A stretch of 64,000 bases of DNA from Daphnia pulex (taxonomy: Eukaryota > Arthropoda > Branchiopoda > Diplostraca > Daphniidae), in contig NC_060028.1 in the NCBI RefSeq assembly GCF_021134715.1, forward strand, positions 1,510,501 to 1,574,500, read 5' to 3'. Each line of letters opens with the position of its first letter. The first letter of the stretch is position 1. Positions 1 to 13,305 of this stretch are shown here, one piece after another. The notes beneath the pieces were generated by a model. That model had not been told where the DNA came from. It made no database searches and saw nothing but the letters and a program-made list of their open reading frames with translations. The translations under genes and the position numbers were made by a program.

Positions 1-1145
1 TGCTTTTCTTCCTGGCCTTTTTGATTTGGCAACTGGCTTTTTGCACTTCTCCTTATGTCGTCGATTTGCGAACCAGACACGCACTACTTCAGTTTTCATC
101 CGGAGAGATTCGGCCAGAGAAGTTATCGTCGCGAGTGATGGCTTGTGTTCCATGTAGAAGTGCTTCTCCAGCGCATCCTTGAGCGCTCCTTCGATCAGCG
201 TCCGCTTCCTAGCAGGAGGGCTTGGCCAACTGGCGGAAGCAGTTTTAGCAGATGATGCCATCGATTCCTGCGCACGGTTTGGTTCTAGCGAATATTCCAT
301 TTGAGACTGTTGACCTGAATGACTAGTTGGATTCGTGCCTAAATTTGTATTACATTTCGAAAGAAATAAAGATGCTAGAAATTAAAAAAAAAAGTCACTG
401 TGCAGTAACAGGAGTTGCGAATGAGATATGTAAATACCATACCAACTATAGAAGTCCCATCGTGTATGTTGAATGTTCCGTCAGGGTGAAATGGTTCGAT
501 AACAATTCCGACTGACCCTGCTTCAATAAATATAATTAGTAACGATTTTGTATCATCAATCATATGGCTTACCATTACTAGTAGACGAATTTCCAATTTC
601 TTGTCGTGACTGTTTTGCATGCTTGTTTTCTAAAGTCATAACCGATGATGATTGTGATTCGGATGACGAGTCCGTGGTAGGACTTTCAGGACGCGATCTC
701 TTTTGGCGCAGGCGGTAACCTGTTAATTGAGCAGTAGATGAGTTGTCCTGACTGACAGAATCAAAAAGCTTCTTAATAGAATCAGTGGATCCATAGATTA
801 TTTCAGCACATTCCGGAATTTGTTTGGCTAACCGTGTCGTACTTCGCAAAGATACTTCATTACTACTCAGATCATCATCTAATAGTTTAGGTTTTGCAAC
901 AAAAATTGAATAAAAACATTGTTTGATTATATAACTACCAAAAGTTAAGCAGGTTACAGTGACATGCAATTAAAAAGTTGTAATGGTTTCAAATTACCAC
1001 TTGAAGAGTTGTGAATATTTTTATGCCTCTGACGAGAAGTGGAGTGAAACAGAATGGGAGAATACTGGTCTTTTTCCTGTTTAGTACAAATATAGTAAGA
1101 AGAAAATATGCAATAAAAACCTGAAAATAGCTTACCATTTCTTGG
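1..1145 (-). CDS. POU-type homeodomain protein, 3' part beyond window edge
   Basis: Minus-strand gene continuing off the left edge. Three exons join in phase: 1076-998, 878-573 and 338-1 (continuing). A 21-bp microexon near 1130-1150 may precede them, but this is uncertain. The last exon encodes a complete homeodomain (about plus-strand 30-215), beginning [18 protein letters not shown] and containing the recognition-helix motif [15 protein letters not shown]48, F49, N51 and R53 are present. The spacing and the VVRVWF.NRR.KEK core are those of POU-class homeodomains, but no POU-specific domain is visible upstream. Residue 50 is Ala instead of the POU-typical Cys. The exon before it encodes an acidic and Ser-rich linker. 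The product is presumably a nuclear DNA-binding protein. It is clearly related to the homeodomains at 38,671-40,130. Whether it also carries a GTPase domain lies outside the window. The start codon is not established. Confidence 0.78.
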
Positions 1146-2219
1146 GAAACGTCTGTCTGATAACATAAAAATCAAACTGGATATCAATTCTGTGCAGTGG
1201 GAAGGCAATTCAGAAAAATTCTATTTGTCTTCAACATTGAACATGTAACAAAACCAAATATTCACGTGGCGTCTGCATAAATATAACAAATGTAATATAA
1301 CATAGGAGTTAGGACACGTAATGATCGAATTACAGGTGTCAAAATTATCGTTTCTTCTAACTTTTCAATTGAAATAATTATTATTGATTATTTCAAGAAA
1401 AAAAATTCAATTAATAGCTGCACATTTATTTGCTGGACTGCAAAATATCAACTATTTTGAGCAAATTTAGCATAGCATTAACTGAACAAACTTGTTGATG
1501 TGGACAAGAAAACAAACAAATAAAATGCAAACGATGTCATGTATCACCCTCTGCCGACAAAATATGGCAATAGAAAAAACCAATGACGCGTCCCCTGCAA
1601 TGGCAACCTCGCGGCGGCCATATTTGGGATCACGTCGTTTTTCTATTCTGTGGATTCTTACGGGTTTTTGAGGGTCCCTTAGATTTTAGTCTGTCGTTTT
1701 ATTCTTGTTTATAATGGTAAATTTATGTTGCGCTAGTGAAATAGGGAATTGAACAGGAAATTTTTTCATGTATTTATTTTATTTTTCTGAATTCAATTTA
1801 TTTATTACCAATTATTTAGAAGTGTTGTTTACATTTTCCGGGGAATAATTGCGAGCCCGAAGGGGAAAGCTAATAATCGCATACGCAGAAAAAAAAACCA
1901 TGTCACCAAAAAAAAAACCATTACCGGACGTTTCGGCACCGACTCGTAGGTTTGTCACATTCGGCACTACCTACTACCATTTCGGCACTTTTTTTTTTAC
2001 AAATTCGGCACTAGTCAGCAGTATGAAATGAAAAATGCGTTTTATTTTGAGAAAAAAGAAAAATTATACCAGGGGAACGCATGGGGAAAGTTGCAGAAAG
2101 TTGCAGCGGCAAAAAAAATATCCCCCTTGCGGGTGTGTTGTAGATTATTTAGAAAAATAGAAAAAAAGGAGTATCTTTTTATAAATAGAATAACTTTTCC
2201 GCTGTGTTCTTCTCAAGTT
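1146..2219. other. Non-coding stretch, AT-rich
   Basis: No convincing gene. It probably holds the upstream exons or promoter of the left homeobox gene. Around 1,890-2,020 there are poly-A runs and three copies of a ttcggcac motif. Confidence 0.4.
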
Positions 2220-3799
2220 TTAACACTGAGTCCACCACTCAATCAGGCCAAAATTGGGGGTTTTGGGGGTTTACAATTTTTGGAAAAGGGTGACGAAGGC
2301 ATCGCAGCCAGTCCCCGTATAAACCATTTTGTGCAGAATTTTACGGAAAAAACAATCGGCCGCCATCTAGCGGCCGTTTTTGAAAAAAGCAAGTGAGATC
2401 TATTCTTCTGGCCATAATTTTTTTCGAACTCCAACCATCTATAGCCAACCAAGCCCAGATGTTTTACATCGATTCCATTCTTTTCTCAACAATCATTGAA
2501 AAAAAATTAATGGCCAGAAGAATTACCCGAAGGGTTACTGGTCAAAGTTTCGTTTGCAGTATGGTTTACATGGGCACCCTCAGTTCTCGTAACACTACAT
2601 AGATGGATGCACTAGTTTTTGGCAATTATTGATTGTAATCAACAATTTTATTGCATTTCAATGGCAGTAATCGGTAGCTTACAATTTTTTACATCTATTC
2701 TGAAAATTTGGCTGCAATCGATTCAGGCATTTGATCAAACGGAGTTCTGGTTACTTTTGACAGAATTTCAATAGCTGTCACAGCAGACGATAATACAGAG
2801 ACATGTGACAGGGATATAAACGTAACGTGACAATCGACTACTATTGTATGATAGAATAGAAGTCACTGTATGTTATCACCGAACGCTATCAATCTCCAGT
2901 AACAGAAGTGCTGATAGGTAGTTACTTAAATTTAATTTTAACAAGATCCGGTGTGACGTGGGGTGGCGGGGCGAAGCCTCCGCCGCACCAAAGTCACGCC
3001 TTACCCTTACGCCGCGCCATATCATATTAGGTTTTTTTGGAATTTAATTGTTATTTAATGTTTGGATAGAAACATGCGGAAATATTCTTTTAATCTCTTT
3101 CTCGATTTCTGCTTATTACAATCTTCCGGAAACTAAGGGCATAAATTTTTTTTAAATGTTATTAATCCATCTTAATAATAGGCCTACCTTTATAACAGAA
3201 TATTTTTATTATTCTATAACTATTCTATAGCTCTGTCTTTGTAAAACTATACCAATACTACTATACCAACTAGAATACCCTTAACATTCCCTTCGGGTAC
3301 CTTGCGGCGTACGTACGCTGCCTACAGTAGATCTCCCTTGTTTTTTTCAAAACGGCCGCTAGATGGCGTGGAAAAATGACGTCTGTCAATGGCGAAAACC
3401 TTCAGAAAATGACGAAAAATTTTCAAGATTTTCCATTGCCAATATCTCTGCTAATAACCGTTTAAAATAAAAACGGGGCGAGATAACTCTGGAGGGGGGC
3501 AAAATCTTTCATTCTAAAAAATTATATTTTTTTTAAAGGTCTGGTTTGCCCGAAAACTGATGTCAAAAATCAGTAAAAACACTACAATTTCTGGGGGGGT
3601 CCCTTAGTTTTTAATAAATAACTTTAAAACTATGCTAGCTAGAACATTGCGGATTTCACAATTGTGTTTTCCGTAAAATTCTGCGCAAAATGGTTTATAT
3701 GGGGACTGGCTGCGATGCCTTCGTCACCCTTTTCCAAAAATTGTAAACCCCCCAAACCCCCAATTTCGGCCTGATTGAGTGGTGGACTCAGTGTTAAAG
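2220..3799. repeat. Inverted repeat pair bracketing about 1.3 kb
   Basis: The segment 2220-2356 recurs as its reverse complement at 3661-3799 with few mismatches; both include the string tccaccactcaatcaggcc. The interior holds a small hairpin element, a GC-rich imperfect hairpin at about 2945-3006 and otherwise AT-rich sequence without a gene. A composite or decayed DNA transposon is likely, but no transposase is visible. Confidence 0.65.
2402..2524. mobile_element. Short hairpin element (MITE-like)
   Basis: The ends are inverted repeats of about 23 bp: attcttctggccat at the left and its complement atggccagaagaat at the right. The element is only about 123 bp and has no coding capacity, which fits a miniature inverted-repeat element. 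Confidence 0.5.
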
Positions 3800-3809
3800 T
3801 TAAAGTTAA

Positions 3810-4778
3810 CAAGCGATCCACGAATCAAGTAGACCAAAATCCCGGAGCGGGTTTCCTGATCTAAATCCGGAAAAGGCATTAAAAATCTAAAAAAAATATA
3901 GCCATGTTCGTCTTCGCACGCCGGATTTACCTGCGTTTGCAGAATGACGATTTTCCCCCCCGTTTAGGAGTTATTTAGCTCTAAAGTTTGGTTTTTTTGA
4001 ATTTTGTCAGAAAGTGGGGGGGCTTTGACATCCATTTTCGAAAAAGTGGGGGAGCTCGGGAAAAAACTAATTTTTTTAAAAGGTTTATTGCAATCTCAAC
4101 CACCAAAATCCAAAAGGAATTTCCTTTCCGGATTTTATTGGTTGAGATATTACCAATTTAGTGAAAGGATTATTTAGCTGGTTTCCCTCCCTGGCTTGCA
4201 GCCATTTTTTCGTACGGTCCGCTGCGCTCCTGGCGGAAGCCAGCAGAAGGTCTTATACATCGGCCAATAAGAAATCTGGGTTCACTATATATGAAGGCCT
4301 GTATAAATGCAATGGGTCTAATGTGAAGGCCGATATATAAGACCTTCTGCTGGCTTCCGCCAGGAGCGCAGCGGACCGTACGAAAAAATTGCTGCAAGCC
4401 AGGGAGGGAAACCAGCTAAATAATCCTTTCACTAAATTGGTAATATCTCAACCAATAAAATCCGGAAAGGAAATTCCTTTTGGATTTTGGTGGTTGAGAT
4501 TGCAATAAACCTTTTCAAAAAATTAGTTTTTTCCCTAGCTCCCCCACTTTCTGACAAAATTCAAAAAAACCAAACTTTCTGACAAAATTCAAAAAAACCA
4601 AACTTTAGAGCTAAATAACTCCTAAACGGGGGGAAAATCGTCATTCTGCAAACGCAGGTAAATCCGGCGTGCGAAGACGAACATGGCTATATTTTTTTTA
4701 GATTTTTAATGCCTTTTCCGGATTTAGATCAGGAAACCCGCTCCGGGATTTTGGTCTACTTGATTCGTGGATCGCTTG
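3810..4778. mobile_element. 969-bp foldback element flanked by TTAA
   Basis: Almost the whole segment is a palindrome. The left arm begins CAAGCGATCC and the right arm ends GGATCGCTTG. The arms are about 450 bp around a short spacer near 4265-4325. TTAA lies immediately outside both ends (3806-3809 and 4779-4782), the target preference of piggyBac-type elements. TTAA is itself palindromic, so the superfamily call is tentative. One arm carries a local duplication at about 4546-4605. Open frames inside are only products of the symmetry. Confidence 0.75.
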
Positions 4779-4966
4779 TTAAATGACTTTAAAACGAGCC
4801 TATAGACCACGAAAGGATGCTGAGTTGCCAGGTCTGGAAAAGGTCGAAAATATCGATTAGGGACAACATGCCTGAAATTAACCCCAGACAACATCCCTGG
4901 TTTTTAAACGGTATAAAAACCGTCCCTTCCGTACCGTACAGACAATCCGGAAAAAGGACGGTTTTT

Positions 4967-5120
4967 ATAGAGTTGGCTAACGTCCGAAGTTGCCAGTTCG
5001 ACTTGGACGAATGGACGTTGATGATTGGACGGTTGACGTCCAAAATTTGGATTTTGGACGTCAACCGACCAATCGTCAACGTCCAACGAACTGGCAACTT
5101 CGGACGTTAGCCAACTCTAT
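4967..5120. mobile_element. 154-bp hairpin element
   Basis: Near-perfect inverted repeat: atagagttggctaacgtcc at the left and its complement at the right, centred near 5043. It lies in a stretch (4860-5860) rich in GACGG/CCGTC and GACGTC words, which suggests several related small hairpin elements. Confidence 0.6.
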
Positions 5121-5944
5121 CCGTCTAATTGAAACGCTTAAAAACTAAAGGGTTCCGTCTGACGCCCCTATTGTGCCGGAAAAAAAGGACGGGAAAAAGA
5201 CGGCTTTTGTCCTTCCAATTCGTGTGGTCCCAAATTGTTTTTTTATGGGCACAAATATAAAATTCCGTTTTGCCCAAAGCAGTCTAAAACTGGTCTCGTT
5301 TCTGTGTTTTGGGTTTGTGAACAATGACACAAAGACACGAAATGCGCGAAAATTCTAAGTCCAAATGCTATCTTAACAATACGTTTTAAAACTTCTTTAA
5401 ATCACTACAGTAGATGGACGAGTGGTTAGAGTGTCGGAAACGTAATTCATATATGAGTAATAGTTGCAGTCAAACCGCAGATCGAAGAAAACTTTTATAT
5501 CTGATATTCGGCTTCAGAAAGTACGATTTAAGTGATTTAACCATAAATTTATTTTTAAATAATAATAAAAGAAATTTTAGCATGTTTTAGGCTAAATTTA
5601 AACAAAAAATTTGATTAATTTCGTTTGAAGTTTAAAAAACCGGCTTTGGCCGTTTAAAAAACCGGCTTTGGCCGTTTAAAAAACCGGCTTTGGCCGGATT
5701 AAACCCCGAAAAAACGGACATGTTTCCCAGTTTGGTCCTCTTAAAACCACCCAGAAAGACGCCTTTTAAACGATACCATCGGTCCCAATCACTGGGACAA
5801 AAGACGTCTAAAAGACGGAATGGCGCTGTCTGGGACACAGCCCTCTTATGGAGCTTCATTTTCGATTAAATAATACTAAGTGAAAGAACAGGTTATTTTA
5901 GTGTTTAATGTTTTCAAAGGATTTGTCATCATTCTCACACAACA
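5121..5944. other. Repeat-rich spacer
   Basis: It contains three tandem copies of a ~21-bp unit (5632-5697; core accggctttggccg) and a weak tRNA-like A-box string near 5413-5423 (tggacgagtgg). No gene is recognised. Confidence 0.4.
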
Positions 5945-8900
5945 AAAATGAATTTGAAATGACGATATTACAAGTTTAAACAAATTTCTTGTTACACGAT
6001 ATGTTAATTCGATGTCCAATACACTATTTAAAGTCTTTAAAATCAATGAATCTATTAAGACACTGATGAAGGAAAAGAAATAGAAATAAGAGTTGATAGA
6101 AAATCTTCCAGGAAGTGAAAACACAACTTCAATGAATTTGAAATGAAGATATAAATTGTTTTACAAGTTTGAACAAATTTCTTGTTACACGATATGTTAA
6201 TTCGATGTCCAATACACTATTTAAAGTCTTTAAAATCAATGAATCTATTAAGACACTGATGAAGGAAAAGAAATAGAAATAAGAGTTGATAGAAAATCTT
6301 CCAGGAAGTGAAAACACAACTTCAATGAATTTGAAATGACGATATAAATTGTTTTACAAGTTTGAACAAATTTCTTGTTACACGATATGTTAATTCGATG
6401 TCCAATACACTATTTAAAGTCTTTAAAATCAATGAATCTATTAAGACACTGATGAAGGAAAAGAAATAGAAATAAGAGTTGATAGAAAATCTTCCAGGAA
6501 GTGAAAACACAACTTCAATGAATTTGAAATGACGATATAAATTGTTTTACAAGTTTGAACAAATTTCTTGTTACACGATATGTTAATTCGATGTCCAATA
6601 CACTATTTAAAGTCTTTAAAATCAATGAATCTATTAAGACACTGATGAAGAAAAAAAAATAGAAATAAGAGTTGATAGAAAATCTTCCAGGAAGTGAAAA
6701 CACAACTTCAATGAATTTGAAATGACGATATAAATTGTTTTACAAGTTTGAACAAATTTCTTGTTACACGATATGTTAATTCGATGTCCAATACACTATT
6801 TAAAGTCTTTAAAATCAATGAATCTATTAAGACACTGATGAAGGAAAAGAAATAGAAATAAGAGTTGATAGAAAATCTTCCAGGAAGTGAAAACACAACT
6901 TCAATGAATTTGAAATGACGATATAAATTGTTTTACAAGTTTGAACAAATTTCTTGTTACACGATATGTTAATTCGATGTCCAATACACTATTTAAAGTC
7001 TTTAAAATCAATGAATCTATTAAGACACTGATGAAGGAAAAGAAATAGAAATAAGAGTTGATAGAAAATCTTCCAGGAAGTGAAAACACAACTTCAATGA
7101 ATTTGAAATGACGATATAAATTGTTTTACAAGTTTGAACAAATTTCTTGTTACACGATATGTTAATTCGATGTCCAATACACTATTTAAAGTCTTTAAAA
7201 TCAATGAATCTATTAAGACACTGATGAAGGAAAAGAAATAGAAATAAGAGTTGATAGAAAATCTTCCAGGAAGTGAAAACACAACTTCAATGAATTTGAA
7301 ATGACGATATAAATTGTTTTACAAGTTTGAACAAATTTCTTGTTACACGATATGTTAATTCGATGTCCAATACACTATTTAAAGTCTTTAAAATCAAAGA
7401 ATCTATTAAGACACTGATGAAGGAAAAGAAATAGAAATAAGAGTTGATAGAAAATCTTCCAGGAAGTGAAAACACAACTTCAATGAATTTGAAATGACGA
7501 TATAAATTGTTTTACAAGTTTGAACAAATTTCTTGTTACACGATATGTTAATTCGATGTCCAATACACTATTTAAAGTCTTTAAAATCAAAGAATCTATT
7601 AAGACACTGATGAAGGAAAAGAAATAGAAATAAGAGTTGATAGAAAATCTTCCAGGAAGTGAAAACACAACTTCAATTAATTTGAAATGACGATATAAAT
7701 TGTTTTACAAGTTTGAACAAATTTCTTGTTACACGATATGTTAATTCGATGTCCAATACACTATTTAAAGTCTTTAAAATCAAAGAATCTATTAAGACAC
7801 TGATGAAGGAAAAGAAATAGAAATAAGAGTTGATAGAAAATCTTCCAGGAAGTGAAAACACAACTTCAATGAATTTGAAATGACGATATAAATTGTTTTA
7901 CAAGTTTAAACAAATTTCTTGTTACACGATATGTTAATTCGATGTCCAATACACTATTTAAAGTCTTTAAAATCAATGAATCTATTAAGACACTGATGAA
8001 GGAAAAGAAATAGAAATAAGAGTTGATAGAAAATCTTCCAGGAAGTGAAAACACAACTTCAATGAATTTGAAATGACGATATAAATTGTTTTACAAGTTT
8101 GAACAAATTTCTTGTTACACGATATGTTAATTCGATGTCCAATACACTATTTAAAGTCTTTAAAATCAATGAATCTATTAAGACACTGATGAAGGAAAAG
8201 AAGAAATAAGAGTTGATAGAAAATCTTCCAGGAAGTGAAAACACAACTTCAATGAATTTGAAATGACGATATAAATTGTTTTACAAGTTTGAACAAATTT
8301 CTTGTTACACGATATGTTAATTCGATGTCCAATACACTATTTAAAGTCTTTAAAATCAAAGAATCTATTAAGACACTGATGAAGGAAAAGAAATAGAAAT
8401 AAGAGTTGATAGAAAATCTTCCAGGAAGTGAAAACACAACTTCAATGAATTTGAAATGACGATATAAATTGTTTTACAAGTTTGAACAAATTTCTTGTTA
8501 CACGATATGTTAATTCGATGTCCAATACACTATTTAAAGTCTTTAAAATCAAAGAATCTATTAAGACACTGATGAAGGAAAAGAAATAGAAATAAGAGTT
8601 GATAGAAAATCTTCCAGGAAGTGAAAACACAACTTCAATGAATTTGAAATGACGATATAAATTGTTTTACAAGTTTAAACAAATTTCTTGTTACACGATA
8701 TGTTAATTCGATGTCCAATACACTATTTAAAGTCTTTAAAATCAATGAATCTATTAAGACACTGATGAAGGAAAAGAAATAGAAATAAGAGTTGATAGAA
8801 AATCTTCCAGGAAGTGAAAACACAACTTCAATGAATTTGAAATGACGATATAAATTGTTTTACAAGTTTGAACAAATTTCTTGTTACACGATATGTTAAT

Positions 8901-11462
8901 TCGATGTCCAATACACTATTTAAAGTCTTTAAAATCAAAGAATCTATTAAGACACTGATGAAGGAAAAGAAATAGAAATAAGAGTTGATAGAAAATCTTC
9001 CAGGAAGTGAAAACACAACTTCAATGAATTTGAAATGACGATATAAATTGTTTTACAAGTTTGAACAAATTTCTTGTTACACGATATGTTAATTCGATGT
9101 CCAATACACTATTTAAAGTCTTTAAAATCAAAGAATCTATTAAGACACTGATGAAGGAAAAGAAATAGAAATAAGAGTTGATAGAAAATCTTCCAGGAAG
9201 TGAAAACACAACTTCAATGAATTTGAAATGACGATATAAATTGTTTTACAAGTTTAAACAAATTTCTTGTTACACGATATGTTAATTCGATGTCCAATAC
9301 ACTATTTAAAGTCTTTAAAATCAATGAATCTATTAAGACACTGATGAAGGAAAAGAAATAGAAATAAGAGTTGATAGAAAATCTTCCAGGAAGTGAAAAC
9401 ACAACTTCAATGAATTTGAAATGACGATATAAATTGTTTTACAAGTTTGAACAAATTTCTTGTTACACGATATGTTAATTCGATGTCCAATACACTATTT
9501 AAAGTCTTTAAAATCAAAGAATCTATTAAGACACTGATGAAGGAAAAGAAATAGAAATAAGAGTTGATAGAAAATCTTCCAGGAAGTGAAAACACAACTT
9601 CAATGAATTTGAAATGACGATATAAATTGTTTTACAAGTTTGAACAAATTTCTTGTTACACGATATGTTAATTCGATGTCCAATACACTATTTAAAGTCT
9701 TTAAAATCAATGAATCTATTAAGACACTGATGAAGGAAAAGAAATAGAAATAAGAGTTGATAGAAAATCTTCCAGGAAGTGAAAACACAACTTCAATGAA
9801 TTTGAAATGACGATATAAATTGTTTTACAAGTTTGAACAAATTTCTTGTTACACGATATGTTAATTCGATGTCCAATACACTATTTAAAGTCTTTAAAAT
9901 CAAAGAATCTATTAAGACACTGATGAAGGAAAAGAAATAGAAATAAGAGTTGATAGAAAATCTTCCAGGAAGTGAAAACACAACTTCAATGAATTTGAAA
10001 TGACGATATAAATTGTTTTACAAGTTTGAACAAATTTCTTGTTACACGATATGTTAATTCGATGTCCAATACACTATTTAAAGTCTTTAAAATCAAAGAA
10101 TCTATTAAGACACTGATGAAGGAAAAGAAATAGAAATAAGAGTTGATAGAAAATCTTCCAGGAAGTGAAAACACAACTTCAATGAATTTGAAATGACGAT
10201 ATAAATTGTTTTACAAGTTTAAACAAATTTCTTGTTACACGATATGTTAATTCGATGTCCAATACACTATTTAAAGTCTTTAAAATCAATGAATCTATTA
10301 AGACACTGATGAAGGAAAAGAAATAGAAATAAGAGTTGATAGAAAATCTTCCAGGAAGTGAAAACACAACTTCAATGAATTTGAAATGACGATATAAATT
10401 GTTTTACAAGTTTGAACAAATTTCTTGTTACACGATATGTTAATTCGATGTCCAATACACTATTTAAAGTCTTTAAAATCAATGAATCTATTAAGACACT
10501 GATGAAGGAAAAGAAATAGAAATAAGAGTTGATAGAAAATCTTCCAGGAAGTGAAAACACAACTTCAATGAATTTGAAATGACGATATAAATTGTTTTAC
10601 AAGTTTGAACAAATTTCTTGTTACACGATATGTTAATTCGATGTCCAATACACTATTTAAAGTCTTTAAAATCAAAGAATCTATTAAGACACTGATGAAG
10701 GAAAAGAAATAGAAATAAGAGTTGATAGAAAATCTTCCAGGAAGTGAAAACACAACTTCAATGAATTTGAAATGACGATATAAATTGTTTTACAAGTTTA
10801 AACAAATTTCTTGTTACACGATATGTTAATTCGATGTCCAATACACTATTTAAAGTCTTTAAAATCAATGAATCTATTAAGACACTGATGAAGGAAAAGA
10901 AATAGAAATAAGAGTTGATAGAAAATCTTCCAGGAAGTGAAAACACAACTTCAATGAATTTGAAATGACGATATAAATTGTTTTACAAGTTTGAACAAAT
11001 TTCTTGTTACACGATATGTTAATTCGATGTCCAATACACTATTTAAAGTCTTTAAAATCAATGAATCTATTAAGACACTGATGAAGGAAAAGAAGAAATA
11101 AGAGTTGATAGAAAATCTTCCAGGAAGTGAAAACACAACTTCAATGAATTTGAAATGACGATATAAATTGTTTTACAAGTTTGAACAAATTTCTTGTTAC
11201 ACGATATGTTAATTCGATGTCCAATACACTATTTAAAGTCTTTAAAATCAAAGAATCTATTAAGACACTGATGAAGGAAAAGAAATAGAAATAAGAGTTG
11301 ATAGAAAATCTTCCAGGAAGTGAAAACACAACTTCAATGAATTTGAAATGACGATATAAATTGTTTTACAAGTTTAAACAAATTTCTTGTTACACGATAT
11401 GTTAATTCGATGTCCAATACACTATTTAAAGTCTTTAAAATCAATGAATCTATTAAGACACT
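5945..11462. repeat. 193-bp satellite array, about 28.6 copies
   Basis: Head-to-tail 193-bp monomers, nearly identical. The first monomer is shortened and the last is cut by the LTR element. Variants: tttgaac versus tttaaac, aatcaatgaatc versus aatcaaagaatc, and a 3-bp deletion (aagaagaaataag) in the monomers starting near 8059 and 10951. The tttaaac form always occurs with aatcaatg, so variants travel as haplotypes. Each monomer has a 62-codon open frame on the minus strand. Because 193 is not a multiple of three and copies are near-identical, I treat this frame as incidental. Confidence 0.95.
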
Positions 11463-11779
11463 TGTAACAGGTAGTTACAATGAGTAAATGGACGAACTCA
11501 AAGTATGGGAGAACAGCTTGTATTGACGAGACACGGGTCTAGATGTTACATACAGTAACAGTGTACATCGTATAGTCTCCCCGGAGTCTCAGGTGGGCTC
11601 CACTTAAGTAGTGGTGGGTTGCTGACGTGGCTGTGCCTTGCGGGCACAGACTGGAGGTCAGTTTCCAGACGATCCAGATATGTGTTGATCACGTGCATCT
11701 GGCGTGCGGGTTGCCAGCTACTACCTATTAAGGAGTGTGTCGAGGCTGTCGCTAAGTGAACGGTCGAGCAACCGTTACA
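11463..11779 (-). repeat. 3' LTR of the satellite-nested retrotransposon
   Basis: Direct copy of 14321-14637. It is preceded on the minus strand by the purine tract at about 11780-11789. The same purine-tract neighbourhood (attcctcccttatttgaa) occurs again at about 11912-11929. Confidence 0.88.
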
Positions 11780-13236
11780 TTCCTCCCTTATTTGAAGGAA
11801 ATGAATATTTCGTGTTAGTTAAAGAATAATGTTAATTTCTTTTAATGAAAACCCTATTAACCTTTACCGAAGTTAGTATGTGAATTTGTTAATAGCGGAG
11901 AAGTCTACTCTCATTCCTCCCTTATTTGAAAAAGACGAATCCGTATTTTGAATTCTTTGATCAGACGATTTCCTTTTCGTAGGCTTCTTTACTGTTGTAG
12001 CCTCGGGGATTTTAGAAAGTTTTTTCAAGTCCAGTTTCACTTTCTGATATATCATTTGAATGGATCGTTCGTTTAACTCCTTTGTTAATTTTGCATCTAT
12101 TAGTGAGATTCGGTTTAAATAAAGTTCCTTTGGTTGAGGAGATTGCATAGTGTACTGCAACATTTCGTAGTCTTCGTCGATTTGATACATCAATAATTTG
12201 GGATCGGAAAATTTTTCAATTACTATGAGCGTTTACCTCAAGTTCATTTTCCGATCTGCACATTTAGACTTTAAGAAGCACGGCGTCGTGTTACTCGAAG
12301 AGTAATTCTTCAGTAAACGATTGTAATAGTGGTTCAGTTTTGCTTGTGCAATCGCGTATTTTTTTTTTGTTTTTGCTAATAAACTGTCTCATACCATGGT
12401 TTTATGAGGACAAGTTTAGTTGGCAATCACTAACAATCCTCACAAGAGGCCTTCATCATTTTTTTGCTCTAAGGTCGTAAAGCCTTGAGAAGAAAGAAAG
12501 GTTAAATTCTTGTACTGGAATGTAAAGTTTTGTGGACGTTGACTCTACGAAATTTAGTTGTTCACCCCATTAATAGTATCACGTTCTGTCCCGTGATAAT
12601 AGGGTTAGTTGTACACATACATCAGAAGTATTATAATCCGGAGGTCTTATAGTGGGTGGTGGCATGTAATTGCTTAAATGGCTTGGTTTAGCTCGTTTTT
12701 TGTCATTACTGAAGTTTGAAAAAATGTGTATCTCGATAGTTGATCATGTTGTCAGTCAAACCGTCTTAGTTCAGTGTTATTTGCCAGTGAACTTTTGTTT
12801 TTAAGATTAGGCCGATACATTTTTTTTTTGTTGAATAGCGCACACAGTGTGTCGCATACTCTATATCCATCAAGATACATCCATTTTCAAGTAGGCGTTT
12901 TAAAACGGGGCCCCTGCTGCTAAATATTTCCAACCGTCAACAAAATGTGTGTCAATCGGTATGGATGGCAGTAGGGCTGTGCACGTTTGTTATGGCGTTT
13001 GTTCAGCTTAAATTAACAGTTTGCAATATGCGTACATGCTTGGACAACAAACAGAAGTATCTCTTATGTAGTTTCACCGGGACTACTGACTTGCTCACTG
13101 TCGACAAGTTCCTTTCTTTGCGCCATGCCGTCCATGTAGATTTCCTTGCAAAATATATCTAGTTGCTGAGTAGGGGTCCACTCAGTTCTAGTTTACTTGG
13201 TCATGTGTTTATAGAGGCATACGCAACAGAATGTTC

Positions 13237-13305
13237 TCATGAATCAATAACAGATTCCTCGTGAATCAATAACAGATTCCTCGTGAATCAATAACAGATT
13301 CCTCA
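13237..13305. repeat. 22-bp tandem repeat, three copies
   Basis: The unit gtgaatcaataacagattcctc is repeated inside the retrotransposon interior. Confidence 0.8.

Noticed and set aside
5404-5480. Functional tRNA gene near the A-box-like string tggacgagtgg
   Set aside because: No acceptable B-box or cloverleaf follows at the right distance.
5876-11329. A 62-codon open frame on the minus strand in every satellite monomer
   Set aside because: The frame does not run between monomers (193 is not a multiple of 3). Near-identity of copies explains why it stays open in all of them, and no signal or domain supports it.
5945-11462. CRISPR-like array
   Set aside because: The whole unit repeats with no unique spacers, and the window is clearly eukaryotic.
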